The translations under genes and the position numbers were made by a program. The notes under the pieces are model-generated. The model was not told the origin of the DNA and searched no databases. It was given only the letters and a program-made list of their open reading frames with translations. This document shows, piece after piece, positions 8,790 to 15,359 of a DNA stretch of 35,035 nt (position 1 is the stretch's first letter; each line of letters begins with the position of its first letter). Source of the stretch: Kiloniellaceae bacterium (GTDB lineage: Bacteria; Pseudomonadota; Alphaproteobacteria; Kiloniellales; J153); assembly GCA_021776215.1 (NCBI GenBank), contig JAJFGI010000232.1, forward strand, positions 1 through 35,035, in the 5' to 3' direction.

Positions 8790-9380
8790 TCACCACTTGG
8801 TCTTCTGCACTTGAAGCAACTCGTGAGAAACAAGGCAGTGCCAAACCACGGCCTGGAATGCTTCCGTATGAGGCGTTACCAATCCGTCGTCGACTGTGGG
8901 TACCACAACGACGACGTCACCTTTTTGCTTCGTGTAGCCACCGTCGCGCCCGACGACCCCGTACACCTTTGCCTTACGCTCACTGGCCAAGTCTATGGCG
9001 TGAATCAGATTGACGCTAACCTGCTTCTCGATACTGCCGCCACCGACGGAGAAGATCAAAAGTGCGTCCTTTTCCCCCAGGCGGCTAACCCGAAGCCACG
9101 CCGCGAAGACGCCGTCCCATCCATCGTCATTGATCCGGGCGGTCAACTCAGAGACGTTATCAGTAGGGGCATAGGCTTCGATACCGCAAAGCTTACGGAA
9201 ATCGTTCACCGCATGCGCACAATTTGCGGCACTGCCGCCAACCCCGAGCAAGAATAGCCGTCCGCCTTGCTCGCGCAAGCCAGCGAGCGCCTGTGCCAGG
9301 GACTCAATCATGGCCTTATCGATACGATCGGCGATGGCCTTCACCTGCTCAAAGAACCTATCGGCGTGAGCGACTTGCAT
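8790..9380 (-). CDS. SIS-domain sugar-phosphate isomerase, GmhA-like
   Basis: This 196-aa single SIS domain has the same length as GmhA. The phosphate-binding loop GVGGSAANCAH lies at residues 46-56 and the second Ser/Gly loop reads IFSVGGGS. By eye against E. coli GmhA the catalytic Glu65 aligns with Asp60 and the catalytic His180 region (EIHxxxIH) reads EAFQAVVWH. The canonical sedoheptulose-7-phosphate isomerase residues are therefore altered and the substrate may differ. It is the first sugar-enzyme gene after the RfaH-like gene, preceded by a 144-bp leader holding a hairpin and an ops-like motif. The ribosome site before the ATG at 9380 is weak. Confidence 0.78.
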   Translation of the reverse strand: MQVAHADRFFEQVKAIADRIDKAMIESLAQALAGLREQGGRLFLLGVGGSAANCAHAVNDFRKLCGIEAYAPTDNVSELTARINDDGWDGVFAAWLRVSRLGEKDALLIFSVGGGSIEKQVSVNLIHAIDLASERKAKVYGVVGRDGGYTKQKGDVVVVVPTVDDGLVTPHTEAFQAVVWHCLVSHELLQVQKTKW

Positions 9381-9453
9381 TTCGGTAATATTCCAAGGCT
9401 ACTTGTTAGAAAAATGATGCCCATTGAAGCAAAAGATCACTAGCCCCAATCTG

Positions 9454-9466
9454 CCACGCTACCGCA
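9454..9466 (-). promoter_or_regulatory. ops-like element in the leader between the RfaH-like gene and the sugar operon
   Basis: Read on the minus strand the segment is TGCGGTAGCGTGG. It shares an uninterrupted 11-base core, GCGGTAGCGTG, with the E. coli ops element (GGCGGTAGCGTG) that recruits RfaH. It lies in the untranslated gap just downstream of an RfaH-like gene and upstream of the genes such a factor would control. The match is seen in sequence; function in an alphaproteobacterium is inference. Confidence 0.5.
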
Positions 9467-9493
9467 CTTCGGGTGAATGCAAGTCACCCGAAG
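9467..9493 (-). other. Perfect 10-bp stem-loop directly upstream of the ops-like element
   Basis: The arms CTTCGGGTGA (9467-9476) and TCACCCGAAG (9484-9493) are perfectly complementary around a 7-nt loop. On the transcribed minus strand no U-run follows, so it is not a standard intrinsic terminator. Its 3' arm ends two bases before the ops-like core. It may act as a pause, attenuator or RNA-stabilising structure that the RfaH-like factor modulates. Confidence 0.6.
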
Positions 9494-9524
9494 CCTACAG
9501 ATTCGACGAGAGCGCCGCGGCGAC

Positions 9525-10040
9525 CTATGCCGCTGCGATCACATCTACATCGACAACGGCCCTCACCTTCCCGCCCAAGAGATCGAGAAGTATGAGCGCG
9601 CGCTGGCTATCCGTTACGCCCTCGAAGAGGCCGAGACGATCCGCAAAAGCGCCGTATACGACCCTCACGGTGTCGCCGGCCTTCCATGAGTTGCATGGGT
9701 CGAGCGGGATACAGCCGTCTGCGCCTTGCCGGTCCAAAAGTTCGTTAATCACCGGACTGGGAACCGGAATCGGCCGGTCCCCGCAGGCAACCAGGCGGAC
9801 AACACCAAATGTCGAATGGATCGCCCGCCAACGTTGCCGTGCCATATCAATGGCGACAAATAGATATCCGGAGAAAAGCGGGCGCTGAACCCGCTCCACC
9901 TTGCGGGCGTGACGACGAACGCGGCTAAATTTAGGCAGGAAGACTTCGAAACCCTGACGCCGTAAATTGAACGCGGCCTTGTCTTCCTGATTGGCATGCG
10001 TTTGGACCGCATACCAGCGTCCCCCCGCAGCAACCTTCAT
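9525..10040 (-). CDS. NusG-paralogue transcription elongation/antitermination factor (RfaH-like)
   Basis: This 171-aa protein has an N-terminal NGN domain (WYAVQTHANQEDKAAFNLRR, then FEVFLPKF, RPLFSGYLFV and IHSTFGVVRLV) and a C-terminal KOW domain (WKAGDTVRVVYGAFADRLGLFEGV). It is a specialised paralogue rather than housekeeping NusG, judging from its position at the head of a polysaccharide operon. Such factors bind paused RNA polymerase at ops-type sites and stop premature termination in long surface-polysaccharide operons. Its ATG at 10040 overlaps the regulator's stop (ATGA). Whether its C-terminal domain refolds as in RfaH cannot be judged here. Confidence 0.85.
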   Translation of the reverse strand: MKVAAGGRWYAVQTHANQEDKAAFNLRRQGFEVFLPKFSRVRRHARKVERVQRPLFSGYLFVAIDMARQRWRAIHSTFGVVRLVACGDRPIPVPSPVINELLDRQGADGCIPLDPCNSWKAGDTVRVVYGAFADRLGLFEGVTDSQRALILLDLLGGKVRAVVDVDVIAAA

Positions 10041-10702
10041 GGCTCGCCTTCACCATTGTGCGTGAACTGTTTCACTGCTTGCCTCAGAATGTTCGGAATC
10101 AGAACGCGCGACGTGCCGACCGCTTCAACGGCCGCCTCGTATGCCTCCTGCGTAGCTGTTATATCCGATATGAGGACGCCATCGCACCTGCCCATGATCG
10201 AGGCAATATCCTTAACCACCGGCACGCCGGCAAAGTTCTCAGACGCGGCCCCGTCATCGACCAGCGCGACGATTCTCACTGGTTGGTCCAGCGCACAGAT
10301 GATCGCTATTTCTGCCAAGTCGCTGCGCCCCATCAAGGCGATGTTTTGCCAATTCATCTGAGTGGCCACATGGAGCGCATCTTCGCAAGATGCACGAGCC
10401 TGCCGGAAAAAATCAAAGGAATAGACGAGATAGCTTGCAGTGAGCCGGGATTTCTCCGCAAACCCCTTCGGCGTGAGATAGTAAGCGTAGCGGCGGCTCG
10501 GAATTTGCTGAACCTTGATCAAACCTTTGTTCACGCACCGCTTGAGGTAAGCGTTCACGAGTCCAAGCGCAATACCCAACTCGGACGCCAGACGTCGCTG
10601 CGTGACCATCCCGTCTTCCTCCACCGCATTGAGGAGACCGAGGGTAATCTTGTTTTCTGCGGGATCGAGGTGATCAGATGGTTGGCTCATCATGTCCGTC
10701 AT
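10037..10702 (-). CDS. Winged-helix transcriptional regulator with a Rossmann-like C-terminal domain
   Basis: This 221-aa protein has an N-terminal winged helix-turn-helix (about residues 18-80: LGLLNAVEEDGMVTQRRLASELGIALG as helices, then a YYLTPKGFAEK wing). Residues about 115-205 look like a small Rossmann-like domain (NIALMGRSDLAEIAIICAL, then DGVLISDIT). I know this architecture from regulators at the head of LPS/EPS clusters. It is first in the operon and so is likely to control it and itself. The start is uncertain: ATGs at 10702, 10693 and 10690 are in frame and none has a strong ribosome site. The 24-bp direct repeat abuts the first ATG. Confidence 0.75.
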   Translation of the reverse strand: MTDMMSQPSDHLDPAENKITLGLLNAVEEDGMVTQRRLASELGIALGLVNAYLKRCVNKGLIKVQQIPSRRYAYYLTPKGFAEKSRLTASYLVYSFDFFRQARASCEDALHVATQMNWQNIALMGRSDLAEIAIICALDQPVRIVALVDDGAASENFAGVPVVKDIASIMGRCDGVLISDITATQEAYEAAVEAVGTSRVLIPNILRQAVKQFTHNGEGEP

Positions 10703-10748
10703 AAAAAGTCGCGCGCGTGACTAAGAAAAAGGTTGCGCGCGTGCCTAA
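10701..10748 (-). repeat. Two head-to-tail 24-bp repeats abutting the regulator start
   Basis: On the minus strand two 24-bp units follow each other, each opening with TTAG-G/T-CACGCGCGC and ending in a T-tract. They match at 19 of 24 positions. They lie between the predicted promoter and the first ATG, in the mRNA leader. An operator for an autoregulatory winged-helix protein or a translational control element are both possible. Confidence 0.6.
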
Positions 10749-10777
10749 ACTCGCCGGCCAGCGGTGTTAGAGCTAGC

Positions 10778-10816
10778 GTTCATATCACGAACATGGTCCT
10801 TGTTCAAGAGGTGAAC
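10778..10816. promoter_or_regulatory. Pair of GTTC-N7-GAAC palindromes, 24 bp apart
   Basis: Two dyads of identical form occur at 10778-10792 (GTTCATATCACGAAC) and 10802-10816 (GTTCAAGAGGTGAAC). Start-to-start spacing is 24 bp, a little over two helical turns. One covers the predicted -10 and the other the predicted -35 of the operon promoter, which suggests a repressor operator. The arms are inverted, unlike the direct GTTC-N7-GTTC repeat of alphaproteobacterial LexA. Confidence 0.6.
10779..10807 (-). promoter_or_regulatory. Predicted sigma-70-type promoter of the polysaccharide operon
   Basis: The minus strand reads TTGAAC (10807-10802), a 17-bp spacer, then TATGAA (10784-10779). Transcription would start near 10772, giving a leader of about 70 nt to the regulator ATG at 10702 that carries the 24-bp repeats. 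Confidence 0.45.
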
Positions 10817-11168
10817 GAATGCTCCAAAGAGCGAGAAATACTGGGTGCGTAGCTGCTCCGTTGACCGGCTGCTATCTACTATCCTATTGAAGTTCCTGGA
10901 AGCGGGGCTGGCTTAGGACACGGAAGCCCGGACCGTTGCCCTCGCATGAGACAACGTCTAATAACATATAAGTCCCGCGATCGAGGCGCCACTCCAAACA
11001 AGTCGATGCAGCGCTTGCCCGAGTCGAACGCGAGCTGGCAGTTGGACCGTAATCCCAACCTCTCGCGGTCGCGCATCCGCACTGGCCCCGCCCAAGAGCC
11101 CGCACACCGCGCGCCGCTACGGGCCCATAGCTGAAACCGGGGAAAACACCGGGGAAAACGCGCCCGCC
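10817..11168. other. Gene-poor spacer between polysaccharide operon and tRNA-Gln, with a 12-bp tandem repeat
   Basis: I recognise no gene here. Short minus-strand frames exist, but none has a recognisable domain, and the longest begins inside the tRNA. Near the tRNA 3' end the unit ACCGGGGAAAAC is repeated exactly twice in tandem (11136-11159). The spacer marks the change from the lower-GC polysaccharide genes to the high-GC backbone. Confidence 0.5.
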
Positions 11169-11242
11169 TGGCTGGGGCGGGAGGACTCGAACCTCCGATC
11201 GCGGGATCAAAACCCGCTGCCTTACCACTTGGCTACGCCCCA
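11169..11242 (-). tRNA. tRNA-Gln (anticodon TTG)
   Basis: On the minus strand the cloverleaf runs from 11242. The 7-bp acceptor TGGGGCG pairs with CGCCCCA (11179-11173), followed by discriminator G and an encoded CCA (11171-11169). The D-arm contains AGCCAAGTGGTAAGGC. The anticodon stem GCGGG/CCCGC encloses the loop TTTTGAT with anticodon TTG, which reads CAA. The T-arm contains GGTTCGAGTCC. Its 3' end faces the polysaccharide region, so it is a plausible island integration site. Confidence 0.95.
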
Positions 11243-11261
11243 ATTCGCCCTGGCGGCCCGC

Positions 11262-11290
11262 AACCTAGCGCCGTTCCCCGGATGCCGCAA
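11262..11290 (-). promoter_or_regulatory. Weak candidate promoter for tRNA-Gln
   Basis: The minus strand has TTGCGG (11290-11285), a 17-bp gap and TAGGTT (11267-11262), ending 19 bp before the mature tRNA 5' end. The spacing is right but both hexamers match consensus poorly. Position is the main support. Confidence 0.3.
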
Positions 11291-11319
11291 CGGCTCACGA
11301 GAGCGCCGTAGGATTATGA

Positions 11320-14300
11320 TTAGCCGCTGTCGGTCTCGCTCGCCGTGGCGCGCGCCACCCCAGCGGGGCTGAGCGAATAGGCCCAACCCAGGGCCAGGCC
11401 CCAGGCGATCCACAACAGCTCGCGGGCCCGCCGGACCACGGCCACCACCAGCCCCAAGGTCGGGACGCCGGTCAGGGCCCCATAGAGGAGGAACAACACC
11501 CCCTCGGTGGCGCCCAAGCTGCCTGGGATAATAAAGGCGGCGGTACGCACCAGTTGGGCCATCGCTTCGATCAGCCAGAGCTCGCCGAGCGACAGCGGCT
11601 GTCCGAGGAACCACATGATGGCATAGAGCTCGACCATGCCGAGCACCCAATTCACCAGGGCCAGCAGCCAGGCGGCGGCGAAGCGCCGGCGCCGCTCGCC
11701 ATAGAAATGCGCGAAACGGTCGTCCACGTCCTGGATGTGCACCAAGACCGTTTCCAAGCGCCGGCCGATGCGCCGCTGCGCCAACCAGCCGGCCAGGCGG
11801 CTGGCCGTCCGCCACCGCTGCACGGCATAAAAGCCGCCGACACTGACGGCCAGGGCCAAAAGGCCGGTCCCGGCAACCCACCGATAGAGCTCCGGCAGAT
11901 TTTCTTCGGCAAGGCCAAAGGCAAATCCCACCGCCGCGAAGGTTATGAGGGCCAGCAGATTGACGGTCCGGGCGATGACCAGCGACGCGCCGCTTTCGCG
12001 ATAGCCGATGCCGTGGAACCGCTTGAGCAGAAAGGCCTTCACCGGCTCGCCGCCCATCGACCCGGCGGGGATGACCAGATTGAACGCCTCGCCAACCATG
12101 CGCACCTTCCACAGGCGATAGAGCCAGCCGACGTTCAGCCGGGCGCTGGGCAACATCAGATGCCACGATGCCGTGTCCGCCAGGAAGGCGAGAAAAAACA
12201 CCGCCACAACGACCAGCGCCCCGGTGCCGCCAAGTTGGACCAGGCGGCGCCATAGATCCGCCAGATCCGCCTGGGCGACGATGGCGGCGAGCAGCCCGAG
12301 GCCAAGAAACAACGCCAAGACGCGCACCAGCGTGCGGCCATTGGACTTGCCCTTGCCGCCCGCGGCGCTTCCCGGGAACGCCGCCAAGAGCGCCGGCAAG
12401 ACGATGAGCGTGGACAGCAGCGACAGGCAGATGGCGAAGGTCAGCAGGATTCCCATGCTGGCGGTTCCGCGATGGCTGGACAGCGCCAGGGCGCCAAACG
12501 AGCCGATCGTGGTCAGCGCGCTATAAAGCACCGCGCGGGGCGTGCTGGTCGCCATCAGGCCGCTGCCGCCGGTGCCCCGCCCACGCGTGACAATATGAAT
12601 GGCGCCGGCAACCCCCAGCCCGAAAAGCAGCGGCAAAACGATGACATTGGCGAAGTTGAAGGGCATCGCCAGAAGCACCGTCGCCGCCACCGTCAACACC
12701 GCGGCAAGCATCAGCGGCGCCAGCACCAGGGCCGTTTCCCGCACACTGCGCAGGAGCACGAGCAAGAGCAGGACGATCAGCGACACGGCATAGATCGCCG
12801 CCTCGGCGAAGGCCCGGACAACCGCCTGGCCGGCTTCGGTGATGGTAATCGGCGGACCGGTGGCCGCCGGCGCCACACGCGTCACGGCGTCCACGAACCG
12901 GCGCCGTAGGTCGGGGTCGTGCAGATTGCCGTTGGGCACCACATCGACCAATGCCCGGCCATCGGTGGCAATCATGCGTGTCTGTAGGTTCGCGGGCAAA
13001 TCCTCAAGCGTCACCGGCGTGGCTTCCAGCGCCGCGCCAAGATCGCTCAGGTTCTGCGGCAGGCTGCCGAGGAGAAGGCGCTGCAGATCGGCAATCGCCG
13101 ACCCGTCGCGGCCGAGCCGATCCAGGGCGGCCGCGAACCTGTCGGCGCTGGCCCGCAATGACGCGGGAGCGTCATTCAGGTTCTCGCGCAGGTCCGCCAG
13201 CGCCTCGGCAAGCTCCGGTGCGGTCGGCGGCGCCGGGTGTTCCTGCGGCACCAGGATCGGGGTCAGAAACAGCGCCATCTCGTCGACGACCGCCAGCTTT
13301 TCGTCCTGTGCCCGCGGCACGAAGTCGGCCAATGTCGTGGCGCTCTCCACGGTTGGCAGCGCATCCAGGCGCGCCGCCAAGCGCTCGCCTTCCGCCAAGT
13401 CCGGCGCGAGCACCTGAACCCGATACGGCTGCAAGCGCGGATCATCGAGCAGATCGAGGAGCGTCGCCACCGACTCGCTCTTCGGATCACGCAGGTTGAG
13501 CGGGTCGTCATCGAACCGGGCGAAAGGGACGAGCGCCGTCGCGCCAAGTCCCAACACCAGCGCCGCCCCGATCACCAGTCGCCGATGGGTGACCACCGCG
13601 GTTTGCAGCCAATCGCCGGCGCGATTGCGCGGCAGCGCCACCCCCGGCCGCAGGGGAAGCAAGGCCAGGATGGCCGGCAGGATCGTCAAATTGGCGAACA
13701 AGGCGATGAACATGCCGACCCCGGAGATGAGGCCGAGCTCGGAGACCCCGCGGTAGTCGGTGGGCAGGAACGAAAAAAATCCGATCGCCGCGGCAACGGC
13801 GCACAATGTCAGCGACCCTCCCACCCCAGCGGCGGCCTCGGCCAGGGCTTGGCCGGGGGGGCACGCACCGTCGCCATCCCGGTCCAGCGCCTCGCGATAG
13901 CGCAAGGAGAAATGAATTCCGAAATCAACGCTCAGGCCGATGAACAACACCGCGAAAGCAACCGAGATCAGGTTAAGCCCGCCAATTGCCAGGGTCGCGA
14001 AGCACGCCGTCCAGACAAGGCCCATGACCAAGGTCAGCATGGTGCCGGCAACCAGACGCGCCGAACGCAAGGCCATGCCGAGCAGGCCGGCGACCAGCAC
14101 GGCCGAGATCAGCCCGACCAGCCCCATGCTGTCCCGCAAGGTTTCCAGTTCCTCCTGGAACAGGATGGGCGAGCCGGTCAGGCGGACGCGCACGCCGTGC
14201 GCTTCATTCAATTGCAACTCGGCGACCAGGCGGCGCACGGCCTCGATCGACGAGGCGGCGGGGGACAAGGAGCCGAAATCGAGGACAGGCTGCACGGCGA

Positions 14301-14982
14301 TGAAGCGACGCTTGGCCTCGGGCGTCGGCGCCGCGTCCGCGAGCAGCTCGCGCCAGGAAAGCGGCGTGGCACCGCCGGTGCCGGCGCGGGCATCGGCCAG
14401 CGATTCAACCGCCGCCGCCATTTTGTCCAGGACCGGCGCGACCGCCGTCCGCGCCGATTGGCTGCCGGCATCCTCCGCCAGCGCCTGGTTCAGCACCGCG
14501 GCCAGACCCCGCAGGGACGGGTCCTCGCTCAGCGCCGAAAGCAGCGGCTGCGCCTCCGCCAATCGGTCGGAGAGGGCCTGTAGCTCGTCGAGATCCAGGA
14601 ACAGCAAACCGTTGCGGCGAAAAAAGGAATCACCGTCCTGGAAAAACACCTCGCGGAACACCTGTGGGCGCGCCGCCATGCCGTCGGCCAGCGCCGCGGC
14701 GGCGTCCGCGGCCAGATCCGCCGTGTTGCCGTCGACGACGACAATCAAGGTATCGCTCAGTTGCGGGAAAGCCGCCGACAAGGCCGCATCGTGTCGGCGA
14801 AACGGCAACTCCGGCGAGAGCATGTCCGTGGTGCTCGTGTTTATGCCGATCCGGGTGATCGTGAGGTAGCCGGCCACGCCGGTTGCCAGCACGGCCAAGA
14901 CAAGCACCAGCGGGGCGAGCCGCACGACGCGGCGAACCCATCGGGCGAGGAGGTCCCCGACGCGCGCGGTGGAGAAGATCAC
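11320..14982 (-). CDS. hpnN: Fusion of HpnN-like RND hopanoid transporter with HpnL-like (UPF0104) membrane domain
   Basis: This 1220-aa inner-membrane protein is far longer than HpnN alone. Residues 1 to about 870 are a complete RND/MMPL protein: an N-terminal membrane helix, a large extracytoplasmic domain, a helix bundle with AVLFIGLSVDFGIHFSLRYRE, a second extracytoplasmic domain and a second bundle. After a Gly/Lys/Ser-rich linker (about 870-882), residues about 885-1210 form a multi-helix domain resembling HpnL and the lysylphosphatidylglycerol-synthase membrane region (MGGEPVKAFLLKR, then IPGSLGATEGVLF). HpnN moves hopanoids to the outer membrane; the fused partner may flip a lipid to it (inference). 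The reading frame is continuous across the junction. The start is a GTG at 14982 without a clear ribosome site. Confidence 0.82.
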   Translation of the reverse strand: MIFSTARVGDLLARWVRRVVRLAPLVLVLAVLATGVAGYLTITRIGINTSTTDMLSPELPFRRHDAALSAAFPQLSDTLIVVVDGNTADLAADAAAALADGMAARPQVFREVFFQDGDSFFRRNGLLFLDLDELQALSDRLAEAQPLLSALSEDPSLRGLAAVLNQALAEDAGSQSARTAVAPVLDKMAAAVESLADARAGTGGATPLSWRELLADAAPTPEAKRRFIAVQPVLDFGSLSPAASSIEAVRRLVAELQLNEAHGVRVRLTGSPILFQEELETLRDSMGLVGLISAVLVAGLLGMALRSARLVAGTMLTLVMGLVWTACFATLAIGGLNLISVAFAVLFIGLSVDFGIHFSLRYREALDRDGDGACPPGQALAEAAAGVGGSLTLCAVAAAIGFFSFLPTDYRGVSELGLISGVGMFIALFANLTILPAILALLPLRPGVALPRNRAGDWLQTAVVTHRRLVIGAALVLGLGATALVPFARFDDDPLNLRDPKSESVATLLDLLDDPRLQPYRVQVLAPDLAEGERLAARLDALPTVESATTLADFVPRAQDEKLAVVDEMALFLTPILVPQEHPAPPTAPELAEALADLRENLNDAPASLRASADRFAAALDRLGRDGSAIADLQRLLLGSLPQNLSDLGAALEATPVTLEDLPANLQTRMIATDGRALVDVVPNGNLHDPDLRRRFVDAVTRVAPAATGPPITITEAGQAVVRAFAEAAIYAVSLIVLLLLVLLRSVRETALVLAPLMLAAVLTVAATVLLAMPFNFANVIVLPLLFGLGVAGAIHIVTRGRGTGGSGLMATSTPRAVLYSALTTIGSFGALALSSHRGTASMGILLTFAICLSLLSTLIVLPALLAAFPGSAAGGKGKSNGRTLVRVLALFLGLGLLAAIVAQADLADLWRRLVQLGGTGALVVVAVFFLAFLADTASWHLMLPSARLNVGWLYRLWKVRMVGEAFNLVIPAGSMGGEPVKAFLLKRFHGIGYRESGASLVIARTVNLLALITFAAVGFAFGLAEENLPELYRWVAGTGLLALAVSVGGFYAVQRWRTASRLAGWLAQRRIGRRLETVLVHIQDVDDRFAHFYGERRRRFAAAWLLALVNWVLGMVELYAIMWFLGQPLSLGELWLIEAMAQLVRTAAFIIPGSLGATEGVLFLLYGALTGVPTLGLVVAVVRRARELLWIAWGLALGWAYSLSPAGVARATASETDSG

Positions 14983-15013
14983 GGCGACACGGCGGCCGAC
15001 CGGCCGGGAGCAG

Positions 15014-15359
15014 AGATGGCGAGCTGGTGCGCCTGACCGGCAAGACGTCGCGCTTCGGCTACTATTTCGACTATGTCACCGGCAGCGTGAGCTATGCGAC
15101 GATCTTTCTCGGCATCGGTCTCGGCCTCGACCAAAGCCTGCATCTGACGGGCGGAAACACGGTCGGCTATCCCGGCATCGGGGGATTCGAGCTTGAGGAC
15201 GGTATCTACCTGGTTGCCCCTATTGTCTGGGTGGGTTGGCTGACGCCGTTCTTTGTCGCCGCCGGTACCGGGGCGGTCATCTATTGCCTGTGGACGCTTG
15301 GCCGCCTGGTGCGGCTGCGACAAGAACCAGCAGGGCAAGGCCAGCTCCCCCGACTCTAG
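15014..15359 (+). pseudogene. Truncated CDP-alcohol phosphatidyltransferase remnant
   Basis: From about 15014 the plus strand encodes DGELVRLTGKTSRFGYYFDY, the middle of the CDP-alcohol phosphatidyltransferase motif DG-x2-AR-x8-G-x3-D-x3-D. It is then followed by membrane segments to a TAG at 15357-15359. Everything before this motif is missing, including the first Asp and N-terminal helices, because hpnN begins there on the other strand. The last catalytic Asp is Gly, and about 35 residues present in the intact neighbour are absent. It faces an intact diverged paralogue, and the two share overlapping stops. A degenerate 5'-deleted gene is the best reading; a short functional membrane protein is unlikely. 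Confidence 0.65.

Noticed and set aside
11136-11159. ACCGGGGAAAAC tandem repeat as a CRISPR or attachment site
   Set aside because: There are only two adjoining copies without spacers, and no match to the tRNA 3' end, so neither a CRISPR nor an att core is supported.
10884-11243. Minus-strand frame of 119 codons beginning in tRNA-Gln
   Set aside because: Its first third is the tRNA itself and the rest has no recognisable domain. An integrase remnant was considered but no integrase motif is visible.
13237-14583. Long open frame (448 codons) on the plus strand inside hpnN
   Set aside because: It is antisense to a clear transporter gene, with Gln/Arg/Gly-rich shadow composition and no recognisable motif.
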